Source: Clostridia bacterium (GTDB lineage: Bacteria > Bacillota > Clostridia > Oscillospirales > CAG-272). From it: 8,573 bases of DNA. The stretch is from NCBI GenBank assembly GCA_017625275.1, contig JAGALI010000182.1, positions 1 through 8,573 of the forward strand, written 5' to 3'. Of the stretch, positions 1 through 5,749 are shown piece after piece. How positions within the stretch are numbered: position 1 is the stretch's first letter; every line of letters starts with the position of its first letter. The notes under the pieces are model-generated. The model was not told where the DNA came from. It searched no databases and saw nothing but the letters and a program-made list of their open reading frames with translations. Position numbers and translations under genes: made by a program.

Positions 1-22
1 AGGCTAAAAATGCCTTGTTTTT
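1..22 (+). terminator. possible 3' end of an upstream terminator, cut by window edge
   Basis: AGGC (1-4) can pair with GCCT (12-15) across an A-rich loop, and the run TTGTTTTT follows. This is the shape of the top of an intrinsic terminator whose lower stem would lie left of the window. With only four visible base pairs the call is tentative. It would fit the end of the gene or operon preceding this cluster. Confidence 0.35.
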
Positions 23-239
23 ATATATCATATATAATTAAAATGAAGAAAATTGCTCAAAAAATGCAAAAAGTCATTTGTGCAAGTATACGAAATTTTA
101 AGTATTTTTAGACTTTTTTAGCCTTGAAAACGGCGTTGATTTTGAAAAAACAATGATTTTTTTATGCAAAGTATACAAAAACGAGGGTTATTTTTATACG
201 TTTGACAAAAATAGATTTTCAAAAATTTTCGAAAAAATA
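23..239. other. gene-free AT-rich upstream region
   Basis: No credible coding region is seen on either strand. The stretch is rich in A and T tracts, which could bend DNA or act as UP-like contacts for RNA polymerase ahead of the promoter at 240-268. It holds an imperfect direct repeat, TGCAA(A)GTATAC, at 81-91 and 165-176. A TTGACA hexamer at 202-207 has no acceptable -10 partner at 16-18 bp. Nothing else was recognised. Confidence 0.6.
81..176. repeat. two-copy direct repeat TGCAA(A)GTATAC upstream of the promoter
   Basis: TGCAAGTATAC at 81-91 recurs as TGCAAAGTATAC at 165-176. Both contain the palindrome GTATAC and are followed by A-rich sequence. The palindromes are 85 bp apart, close to eight DNA helical turns. 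This could be a paired protein-binding site, but in such AT-rich DNA it could also be chance. Confidence 0.3.
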
Positions 240-268
240 TTGCAATTTATATATATATATGGTAAAAT
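240..268 (+). promoter_or_regulatory. sigma-A-type promoter of the S10 operon (extended -10)
   Basis: TTGCAA (240-245) and TAAAAT (263-268) are separated by exactly 17 bp, and the bases before the -10 read TGG, giving an extended -10 (TGnTAAAAT). The spacer is an alternating AT run. Transcription would start near 275-277, giving a leader of roughly 270 nt before rpsJ. It is the best promoter seen anywhere in the window and lies upstream of all 18 genes. Confidence 0.7.
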
Positions 269-431
269 ATGTAGGCTTGGCGTATGAAGAAGCGAGAGGT
301 TGCCGTAAAAGCCTCACTGCTATGGCATTTACGGGTAATTTTCGTGGAGTGCGTCGGATTTCACACGGCAGAGAATGTATGCTGGGAATCTTCCCCTTGG
401 TTAATCCGAGGTGACGCCTGCTTACATTTGT

Positions 432-467
432 CCGAACCTATGATATGCTGACGGGTTCGGTTTTGTT
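432..467 (+). terminator. attenuator-like hairpin with interrupted U-tract in the rpsJ leader
   Basis: CCGAACC (432-438) pairs perfectly with GGTTCGG (454-460), with a 15-base loop, and is followed directly by TTTTGTT (461-467). This resembles a weak intrinsic terminator. The end of the U-tract overlaps the 3' strand of helix 415-424/467-476, so the two structures touch. It could be a premature termination site or a protein-binding hairpin. The stem is short and the U-tract is broken by a G, so termination is unproven. Confidence 0.4.
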
Positions 468-476
468 AAGCGGGTG

Positions 477-522
477 ATTGAAACACACGGGGCTGTGTAA
501 AGCGAAAATGCCCCCGGTCAAT
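477..522 (+). promoter_or_regulatory. possible pseudoknotted domain just before the rpsJ ribosome binding site
   Basis: ATTGA (477-481) pairs with TCAAT (518-522). Inside, ACACA (483-487) pairs with TGTGT (494-498), leaving loop CGGGGC (488-493). That loop is complementary to GCCCC (510-514). The loop can therefore pair with downstream sequence as an H-type pseudoknot, or GGGGC/GCCCC can form a competing simple hairpin. The domain ends 11 nt before AAGGAGG (534-540), a natural place to control initiation on rpsJ. Confidence 0.45.
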
Positions 523-548
523 TTCTATATAATAAGGAGGAAAGCAAA

Positions 549-860
549 ATGGCAGTAAATGAGAAGATCAGAGTAAGAGTAAAGGGCTACGACCACACAT
601 TGGTAGATAGCGCATCTGAAAAGATTGTTGAGGCAGCTAAGAGAAACGGCGCGACTGTATCGGGACCAATTCCACTCCCAACACAGAAGGAAGTAGTAAC
701 AATCCTTCGTGCAGTACACAAGTACAAGGACAGCCGTGAGCAGTTCGAGCAGCGCACACACAAGAGACTCATCGAAATCATTAAGCCTTCAAAGAAGGTT
801 GCTGAGGCGATTATGGGTCTTGAGCTTCCAGCAGGCGTTGAAATTAAGGTAGAGCTTTAA
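549..860 (+). CDS. rpsJ: 30S ribosomal protein S10
   Basis: This is S10 (uS10), a head protein of the 30S subunit, which also serves as NusE in transcription antitermination. The 103-residue product has the usual family length. It shows the expected start (IRVRVKGYDHTLVDSASEKIVEAAKRNG, residues 7-34), the PIPLPT segment and the THKRLIEI region near residues 70-77. The ATG is preceded by AAGGAGG at 534-540. It is the first gene of the cluster and the only one directly behind the long leader. A 154-nt structured gap separates it from rplC, so its expression may be partly uncoupled from the genes that follow. Nothing is odd in the protein. Confidence 0.98.
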   Translation: MAVNEKIRVRVKGYDHTLVDSASEKIVEAAKRNGATVSGPIPLPTQKEVVTILRAVHKYKDSREQFEQRTHKRLIEIIKPSKKVAEAIMGLELPAGVEIKVEL

Positions 861-1014
861 TTAAGCGCTCAGGAAGAGAAAAAGCCAAACCCAACTGTAC
901 AGTAGCACAAATTTACCCACAGTGCTATGATGACGGAAGGTCAAGTTGATGTGTCGGTCGGCTCCGACAAAAACAAGCATCAACCAATAACCTTAAATTA
1001 GGAGGAAGCAAAAA
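861..1014 (+). ncRNA. structured intergenic RNA element before rplC
   Basis: This 154-nt gap has no reading frame or promoter that I can support. Hairpin 1 pairs 902-908 with 922-928 (seven pairs, one G-U, 13-base loop). Element 2 is a three-part helix: 937-941 with 990-994, then 945-951 with 978-984 (seven perfect pairs), then 952-957 with 964-969 (six perfect pairs, loop TCGGCT), with an eight-base bulge at 970-977. The helix ends five bases before AGGAGG (1000-1005) of rplC. No U-tract follows, so it is not an intrinsic terminator. A perfect ten-base palindrome, ACTGTACAGT, lies at 894-903. A cis-regulatory or processing element acting on rplC is inferred. Confidence 0.6.
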
Positions 1015-1647
1015 ATGAAAAAAGCAATTATCGGTAAGAAGCTCGGTATGACACAGATCTTCGCTGAAAACGGCGTAGTAGTTCCTGTGACAGTAATCGA
1101 GGCTGGTCCTTGCGTAGTAGTTCAAAAGAAGACTACTGAAACAGACGGCTATGATGCAGTACAGCTCGGCTTCGAGAAGGCATCAGAAAAGCACGTAAAC
1201 AAACCACTCGCTGGTCACTTCAAGAAGGCTGGCGTTGAACCACAAAAGCATCTCAAGGAGTTCAGACTTGAGGACACAGCATCAATGAATGTTGGCGATG
1301 TAATAGCAGTCGATACCTTCGCAGCAGGCGACAAGGTCGACATTTCTGGCGTTACAAAGGGCCATGGATATTCAGGTGCAGTTAAGAGATGGGGTCACCA
1401 CATGCTCAACGCAACTCACGGTGTAGGTCCTATCCACCGTCAAGTAGGCTCAATGGGTGCAAACTCAACACCATCCAGAGTATTCAAGAACAAGAAGATG
1501 GCTGGTCAGTACGGTAATGAGAATCTTACAGTACTTAATCTAGAAGTAGTAAAAGTTGATGCAGAAAAGAATCTTATCGCAGTTAAGGGTGCTGTTCCAG
1601 GTGCTCGTGGCGGTATCGTATTCATTCGCAACAGCGTTAAAGCATAA
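1015..1647 (+). CDS. rplC: 50S ribosomal protein L3
   Basis: L3 (uL3) is an early assembly protein of the 50S subunit that binds 23S rRNA; a long loop reaches toward the peptidyl transferase centre. The 210-residue product has the family length. It begins with the hallmark KKAIIGKKLGMTQIF (2-16) and carries KGHGYSGAVKRW (115-126), GSMGANSTPSRVFKNKKMAG (145-164) and a C-terminal VKGAVPG (190-196). The start has AGGAGG at 1000-1005. The central loop around residues 126-143 reads HHMLNATHGVGPIHR rather than the PMxHGS-type sequence seen in many Firmicutes. It is followed closely by rplD (16 nt) and is preceded by a structured gap that may control it. Confidence 0.97.
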   Translation: MKKAIIGKKLGMTQIFAENGVVVPVTVIEAGPCVVVQKKTTETDGYDAVQLGFEKASEKHVNKPLAGHFKKAGVEPQKHLKEFRLEDTASMNVGDVIAVDTFAAGDKVDISGVTKGHGYSGAVKRWGHHMLNATHGVGPIHRQVGSMGANSTPSRVFKNKKMAGQYGNENLTVLNLEVVKVDAEKNLIAVKGAVPGARGGIVFIRNSVKA

Positions 1648-1663
1648 GTAGGAGGAAGAAACA

Positions 1664-2287
1664 ATGCCAGATATTAAAGTTGTAAATATGACAGGCGCTG
1701 AAGTTAGTACTCTTGCACTAAGCGAAAAGGTTTTCGGTGCAGAGGTTAATGAGGCAGTTCTTCATGCGGCAGTAAGAGCTTACCTTCTCAACCAAAGACA
1801 AGGCACACAGTCAACACTCACAAGAAGCGAGGTTTCTGGTGGTGGTAGAAAGCCTTGGAAGCAGAAGGGCACTGGTAGAGCAAGACAGGGTTCTACAAGA
1901 TCACCACAATGGACACATGGTGGTATCGCTCTTGGACCAAAGCCACGCTCATACACAACCAAGCTCAACAAGAAAGTTAAGCAAATCGCTTTGTTCAGTG
2001 CACTCAGCTCAAAGGTAGCTAACAACGAAATGATCGTTGTAGACGCTATCACAGCAACAGAGTACAAGACAAAGACAATGATAGCAATGCTCACAGCAAT
2101 CGGCGCTGGAAAGAAGAGCCTCGTGGTTCTTGAAGCTCCAGATGCAATGGTAGTAAAGAGCCTTGCAAACATCCCAGGTGTTAAGGTAGCATACGCAAAC
2201 ACCTTGAACGCATACGACATTCTCAATTGCAATTCAATCGTATTTGCACAGAATGCAGTAGCTAAGATTGAGGAGGTATACGCATAA
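1664..2287 (+). CDS. rplD: 50S ribosomal protein L4
   Basis: L4 (uL4) binds 23S rRNA, and its long loop lines the peptide exit tunnel. In E. coli it also represses the S10 operon. The 207-residue product has the normal size. The extended loop is visible at about 45-97, with the basic motif GGGRKPWKQKGTGRARQGS (59-77) and GPKPRSY (91-97). AGGAGG precedes the start. The stop overlaps the rplW start by one base (TAATG), implying translational coupling. If the upstream leader is autoregulatory, L4 is the first candidate ligand by analogy, but nothing in this sequence proves it. Confidence 0.97.
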   Translation: MPDIKVVNMTGAEVSTLALSEKVFGAEVNEAVLHAAVRAYLLNQRQGTQSTLTRSEVSGGGRKPWKQKGTGRARQGSTRSPQWTHGGIALGPKPRSYTTKLNKKVKQIALFSALSSKVANNEMIVVDAITATEYKTKTMIAMLTAIGAGKKSLVVLEAPDAMVVKSLANIPGVKVAYANTLNAYDILNCNSIVFAQNAVAKIEEVYA

Positions 2288-2580
2288 TGAAATTTGCTCA
2301 AGATATAATCCTTAAACCGGTTATTACAGAGAAATCAATGGATGGTATAGCTTCTAAGAGATACACATTCAAGGTTGCAATTGATGCAACAAAGCCAGAA
2401 ATCGCAGCTGCAGTTGAAGAGCTCTTCAATGTAAAGGTTGCAGATGTTAATACAATTATAATGAAAAAGAAGCCAAAGAGAATGGGTTATCACTATGGAT
2501 ACACCTCTGAGTGGAAGAAGGCAATCGTAACACTCAAGGCTGACTCCAAGGAAATCGAATTCTTTAACGGCTTGAACTAA
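2287..2580 (+). CDS. rplW: 50S ribosomal protein L23
   Basis: L23 (uL23) sits at the exit of the peptide tunnel and is the docking site for trigger factor and SRP. The product is 97 residues, within the family range. It shows the typical start ILKPVITEKSM (8-18), the FNVKVADVNT segment and the basic KKKPKRMG stretch. The ATG shares its A with the last base of the rplD stop (TAATG). Its ribosome binding site AGGAGG (2271-2276) lies inside the rplD coding sequence, encoding part of its C-terminal EEVYA. It should be translated in step with L4. Confidence 0.97.
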   Translation: MKFAQDIILKPVITEKSMDGIASKRYTFKVAIDATKPEIAAAVEELFNVKVADVNTIIMKKKPKRMGYHYGYTSEWKKAIVTLKADSKEIEFFNGLN

Positions 2581-2598
2581 GACGGGAGGTAGTTAACT

Positions 2599-3426
2599 AT
2601 GGCAACAATGAAATATAAGCCTACGACACCGTCAAGAAGACACATGTCAGTAGCATCATTCGACGAAGTAACCAAGTTTACTCCCGAGAAAAGCTTGATC
2701 GAAACAAAGAAAAAGCATGCAGGCCGTAACAGCTACGGTAAGATTACTGTTCGTCACCAAGGCGGCGGTAACAAGCAAAAGTACAGAATCATCGACTTCA
2801 AGAGAAGCGAAGAGAAGGCAACTGTAATTGGTATCGAGTACGACCCAAACAGAACCTCATATATCGCACTTCTCCAAAACGATGAGGGCAAGAAGAGCTA
2901 TGTAATCGCTCCAGTTGGCGTTACCGACGGAGATGTACTCTACTCAAGCCCAGATGCAGATATTAAGCCAGGTAATACTCTCCCAATCGAGAATATTCCT
3001 GTAGGTACAATCATTCACAACATTGAGCTTTATCCTGGTAAGGGTGCTCAGCTTGTTCGTACCGCTGGTGCTCAGGCACAGCTTATGGCTAAGGAAAACG
3101 GTATGGCACAGGTTCGTCTCCCATCTGGTGAGGTTCGCCTTGTAAGACTTGATTGTAAGGCTACTATCGGTCAGGTTGGTAACATTGAGCATGATACCAT
3201 CAAGATTGGTAAGGCTGGTAAGACACGTCACATGGGCATTCGTCCTACAGTACGTGGTTCCGTAATGAACCCTTGCGATCACCCACACGGTGGTGGTGAA
3301 GGTAAGTCTCCTGTTGGTCGTCCAGGTCCTGTAACCCCATGGGGTAAGCCAGCACTTGGTCTTAAGACTAGAAACAAGAAGGCAAGAACAAACAAATATA
3401 TCGTAAAGCGCAGAAACGGTAGATAA
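2599..3426 (+). CDS. rplB: 50S ribosomal protein L2
   Basis: L2 (uL2) is among the most conserved ribosomal proteins and is needed for subunit association and peptidyl transferase activity. The 275-residue product matches the family length. It begins MKYKPTTPSRR after a short lead, has the RHQGGGNKQKYR segment, and carries the highly conserved HPHGGGEG (228-235), whose histidine region lies near the catalytic centre. The basic tail (NKYIVKRRNGR) is intact. An ATG nine bases downstream (2608) is a less likely start, since 2599 fits the GGGAGG at 2584-2589. Confidence 0.98.
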   Translation: MATMKYKPTTPSRRHMSVASFDEVTKFTPEKSLIETKKKHAGRNSYGKITVRHQGGGNKQKYRIIDFKRSEEKATVIGIEYDPNRTSYIALLQNDEGKKSYVIAPVGVTDGDVLYSSPDADIKPGNTLPIENIPVGTIIHNIELYPGKGAQLVRTAGAQAQLMAKENGMAQVRLPSGEVRLVRLDCKATIGQVGNIEHDTIKIGKAGKTRHMGIRPTVRGSVMNPCDHPHGGGEGKSPVGRPGPVTPWGKPALGLKTRNKKARTNKYIVKRRNGR

Positions 3427-3440
3427 GGGAGGATAGACTA

Positions 3441-3722
3441 ATGAGCAGAAGTTTGAAAAAAGCGCCATATGTTGAAGAGAAGCTCTTTAACAGAATCGTT
3501 GCTATGAACGAAAAGGGCGAAAAGAAAGTAATTAAAACATGGTCTCGTTCATCGACCATCTTCCCAGAATTCGTAGGACACACAATCGCTGTTCACGACG
3601 GAAGAAAGCATGTTCCGGTATATGTAGTTGAAGATATGGTTGGACACAAGCTCGGTGAGTTCGCGTTCACTAGAACCTTCAAAGGCCACGCAGGATCAAA
3701 AACTTCAAATAACGGTAAATAA
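3441..3722 (+). CDS. rpsS: 30S ribosomal protein S19
   Basis: S19 (uS19) lies in the 30S head, forms a complex with S13 and contacts the large subunit. The 93-residue product has the usual length, with the hallmark start SRSLKKAPYVEEKL and the core IKTWSRSSTIFPEFVGHTIAVHDGRKHVPVYV, followed by the conserved LGEFAFTRTFKGHAG. GGGAGG at 3427-3432 precedes the ATG. It sits between rplB and rplV, as in nearly all bacteria. No anomaly is seen. Confidence 0.98.
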   Translation: MSRSLKKAPYVEEKLFNRIVAMNEKGEKKVIKTWSRSSTIFPEFVGHTIAVHDGRKHVPVYVVEDMVGHKLGEFAFTRTFKGHAGSKTSNNGK

Positions 3723-3740
3723 TAGGAGGCATACATCACA

Positions 3741-4079
3741 ATGGAAGCAAAAGCATACCTTTATGATGTTCGCATCGCTCCACGCAAGGTTAAATTCGTT
3801 CTTGACCTCATTCGTGGCAAGGATGTTGAGATGGCAGCAGCAATTCTTAAGAATACTCCTAAGAGTGCAGCTGAGTATCTTGAAAAGTTGCTAAAGAGCG
3901 CAGTAGCAAATGCTGAGAACAATCATCAAATGGATAAATCAAAACTCTATGTATCACAGTGCTTCGTAACCGCTGGTAGTCATATGCTCAAGAGAGTAAG
4001 ACCTAGAGGAAAAGGCAGTGCGAATAGAATATTGAAGAGAACCAGCCACATCACAATCGCAGTGGCTGAGAAAGAGTAA
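3741..4079 (+). CDS. rplV: 50S ribosomal protein L22
   Basis: L22 (uL22) binds several 23S rRNA domains, and its long beta-hairpin narrows the peptide exit tunnel near the macrolide site. The 112-residue product has the normal length. IAPRKVKFVLDLIRGK is at residues 12-27, and the hairpin (about 80-100) carries the basic sequence LKRVRPRGKGSANRILKRTSH. The hairpin tip reads RGKGSAN where many bacteria have a sequence like RAMGRAS, a modest lineage difference. AGGAGG (3724-3729) precedes the start, and rpsC follows after 13 nt. Confidence 0.97.
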   Translation: MEAKAYLYDVRIAPRKVKFVLDLIRGKDVEMAAAILKNTPKSAAEYLEKLLKSAVANAENNHQMDKSKLYVSQCFVTAGSHMLKRVRPRGKGSANRILKRTSHITIAVAEKE

Positions 4080-4092
4080 GGAGGAAACCGAA

Positions 4093-4854
4093 ATGGGACA
4101 GAAAGTTAACCCACATGGACTACGCGTTGGCGTAATCAAGAACTGGGATTCAAGATGGTACGCTTCTGACGAAAAGTTCGGCGATATCCTTGTATCTGAC
4201 TACAACTTGAGAAAGCATCTCAAGGAAAAGCTCCTCGCATCAGGAGTTTCAAAAATTGAAATCGAAAGAGACGCTGCAAATGAGACCGTAAAGGTATTCA
4301 TTCACTGCGCAAAGCCTGGTATGATTATCGGTAAGGGTGGCGCAGAAATCGAAAACATTCGTAAGGATGTTGAGAAGCTTACAGGCAAGAAGGCTGTTGT
4401 AAATGTTGTTGAGGTTAAGCACATCGACACAGACGCTCAGCTCGTTGCTGAAAGCATTTGTAGCCAGCTCGAGAGAAGAATTGGCTTCCGCCGTGCTATG
4501 AAGCAGGCAATCGGTAGAACAATGAAGTTCGCTAAGGGTATTAAGATCGCTTGTAGTGGTCGTCTTGGCGGTGCTGAAATCGCTCGTACAGAGCACTACC
4601 ATGAGGGAACAATTCCACTTCAAACAATCAGAGCCGACATTGACTACGGTTTCTGGGAAGCAAATACAACCTACGGTAAAATCGGTGTTAAGGTATGGAT
4701 CTACAAGGGTGAGGTTCTTTCCGAGGTTTCTAAGACCGTTGAGGAAAAGAACGATCGTCCAAAGAGAAGATACAATAATAAGGATAACAAGGGTGAAGGC
4801 CGTGGTAAGAGAGCACCTCGTGCTCCTAAAAACACTGAAGGAGGCGCACACTAA
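4093..4854 (+). CDS. rpsC: 30S ribosomal protein S3
   Basis: S3 (uS3) forms part of the mRNA entry channel on the 30S head. The 253-residue product begins with the hallmark GQKVNPHGLRVGVIK. It carries a KH RNA-binding domain with the GKGG loop at 80-83, and FRRAMK (132-137), the basic patch of the entry-site helicase region. The C-terminal domain ends near residue 215. A charged tail rich in K, R and N (about 217-253) follows, longer than in E. coli but common in Clostridia. The ribosome binding site AAGGAGG (4078-4084) overlaps the rplV stop codon. The stop overlaps the rplP start by one base. Confidence 0.97.
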   Translation: MGQKVNPHGLRVGVIKNWDSRWYASDEKFGDILVSDYNLRKHLKEKLLASGVSKIEIERDAANETVKVFIHCAKPGMIIGKGGAEIENIRKDVEKLTGKKAVVNVVEVKHIDTDAQLVAESICSQLERRIGFRRAMKQAIGRTMKFAKGIKIACSGRLGGAEIARTEHYHEGTIPLQTIRADIDYGFWEANTTYGKIGVKVWIYKGEVLSEVSKTVEEKNDRPKRRYNNKDNKGEGRGKRAPRAPKNTEGGAH

Positions 4855-5282
4855 TGTTAATGCCTAAGAGAGTAAAATACAGACGTGTTCAAAGAGGCCG
4901 CCTTAAGGGAAAGGCTACAAGAGGTAACACAATTACAAGTGGACAATACGGCTTGGTAGCTATGGAGCCAGCTTGGATTCACGCAAATCAAATTGAGGCA
5001 GCCCGTATCGCTATGACAAGATATATCCGTCGTGGTGGTAAGGTATGGATCAAGATATTCCCTGATAAGCCAATCACTGAAAAGCCAGCAGAAACTCGTA
5101 TGGGTTCCGGTAAGGGTTCACCAGAGTACTGGGCAGCAGTTGTTAAGCCAGGCAGAGTAATGTTCGAAATGGACGGCGTATCTGAGGAAGTTGCAAGAGA
5201 GGCTATGCGTCTTGCAATGCATAAGCTTCCAATCAAATGTAAGTTTATGGTAAAAGAACAAACCGAGGAAGTGGAGGGATAA
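4854..5282 (+). CDS. rplP: 50S ribosomal protein L16
   Basis: L16 (uL16) organises the A-site region of the 50S subunit. The 142-residue product shows the family start MLMPKRVKYRRVQRGR, IPxRIxxTRY-like residues around 50-58, and the conserved FPDKPITEKPAETRMGSGKG (69-88). The arginine at 82 corresponds to the hydroxylated arginine of E. coli L16. The first ATG (4854) is preferred over that at 4860: it overlaps the rpsC stop (TAATG), it is well spaced from AAGGAGG (4838-4844), and MLMPKR is a frequent start in this family. The ribosome binding site lies within the rpsC coding sequence. Confidence 0.96.
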   Translation: MLMPKRVKYRRVQRGRLKGKATRGNTITSGQYGLVAMEPAWIHANQIEAARIAMTRYIRRGGKVWIKIFPDKPITEKPAETRMGSGKGSPEYWAAVVKPGRVMFEMDGVSEEVAREAMRLAMHKLPIKCKFMVKEQTEEVEG

Positions 5283-5285
5283 ACT

Positions 5286-5474
5286 GTGAAAACTACTGAA
5301 ATCAGAGAAATGTCTTCACAAGACTTGGAAAAGAAGTTGAAGGAACTTAAGCAAGAGCTTTTCAACCTTCGTTTCCAACACGCTATTAACCAGCTCGACA
5401 ATCCTCACAAAATCGCAGATGTTAAGAAAGACATCGCACGCGTAATGACCATTCTCAACGAGAAGAACGCATAA
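5286..5474 (+). CDS. rpmC: 50S ribosomal protein L29 (GTG start)
   Basis: L29 (uL29) is a small two-helix protein near the tunnel exit, next to L23. The 62-residue product has the family length and motifs: EIREMSSQDLEKKLKELKQELFNLRFQ, then the NPHKIADVKKDIARVMTILNEK helix. The start is GTG, the only non-ATG start among the 18 genes. The next ATG (5310) would remove conserved N-terminal residues, and GGAGGG (5273-5278) is correctly placed for GTG. Only three bases separate it from rplP, so its ribosome binding site lies in the end of rplP. The product is probably coupled to L16 translation. Confidence 0.95.
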   Translation: MKTTEIREMSSQDLEKKLKELKQELFNLRFQHAINQLDNPHKIADVKKDIARVMTILNEKNA

Positions 5475-5491
5475 TTGGAGGATAATGAGTT

Positions 5492-5749
5492 ATGACAGAA
5501 CGCAACTTGAGAAAAACAAGAGTTGGTATTGTTGTTAGCAATAAGATGGACAAGACAATCGTAGTTGCTATTCAAGATAATGTAAAGCACGCGGTTTACG
5601 GAAAAATCATTAAGCACACAACAAAGATCCATGCTCATGATGAAAAGAATGAGTGCAATGTAGGCGATAAGGTTGAAGTAATGGAGACCAGACCTCTCTC
5701 AAAGACAAAGAGATGGCGCCTCGTTCAAATCATAGAAAAGGCAAAATAA
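5492..5749 (+). CDS. rpsQ: 30S ribosomal protein S17
   Basis: S17 (uS17) is a primary 16S rRNA-binding protein of the 30S body with an OB fold. The 85-residue product has the usual size. It starts with NLRKTRVGIVVSNKMDKTIVVAI and carries VKHAVYGKIIKHTTKIHAHDE and the conserved RPLSKTKRWRLV segment. GGAGG (5477-5481) precedes the chosen ATG. An ATG at 5485 is in another frame and is ignored. This is the last gene of the classic S10 operon; a 67-nt folded gap follows instead of a terminator, so transcription probably runs on into rplN. Confidence 0.97.
   Translation: MTERNLRKTRVGIVVSNKMDKTIVVAIQDNVKHAVYGKIIKHTTKIHAHDEKNECNVGDKVEVMETRPLSKTKRWRLVQIIEKAK

Larger units (their letters stand above)
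276..548 (+). ncRNA. structured 5' leader of the S10 operon mRNA
   Basis: The roughly 270 nt between the predicted start of transcription and rpsJ contain no convincing gene but many inverted repeats. Hairpin A pairs 303-309 with 328-334 and 311-313 with 324-326 (ten pairs, one A-A mismatch). Hairpin B pairs 395-400 with 406-411 around a five-base loop. Helix C pairs 415-424 with 467-476 (all ten positions, two G-U) and encloses hairpin D (432-438 with 454-460). Domain E (477-522) lies just before the ribosome binding site AAGGAGG (534-540). Long folded leaders control S10 operons in other bacteria (L4-dependent in E. coli); that this leader is autoregulatory, and which protein it would bind, is inference. 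I could not match it to a named RNA family. Confidence 0.65.

Noticed and set aside
202..207. Perfect TTGACA as a -35 element
   Set aside because: At 16-18 bp spacing the -10 positions read sequences such as ATTTTC, far from TATAAT. The promoter at 240-268 is much better.
202..414. A 70-codon reading frame with TTG start on the + strand upstream of rpsJ
   Set aside because: It starts upstream of the predicted transcription start, has no ribosome binding site, resembles no protein I know, and overlaps the folded leader.
528..533. Perfect TATAAT hexamer just before the rpsJ ribosome binding site
   Set aside because: No -35-like sequence lies 16-18 bp upstream and there is no TGn extension. 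Transcription from it would start within the ribosome binding site.
943..994. Resemblance of the rplC-gap helix to the S8-binding helix 21 of 16S rRNA (AAGT...GATGTG on the 5' strand)
   Set aside because: The opposite strand does not reproduce the conserved internal-loop residues as I remember them, and S8 would not be expected to control rplC. Kept only as something to test.
1780..2301. A 173-codon antisense reading frame opposite rplD
   Set aside because: Shadow of L4, with no initiation signal and no recognisable domain.
4249..4851. A 200-codon antisense reading frame opposite rpsC
   Set aside because: Shadow of the conserved S3 gene, with a cysteine- and serine-rich product typical of such artefacts.
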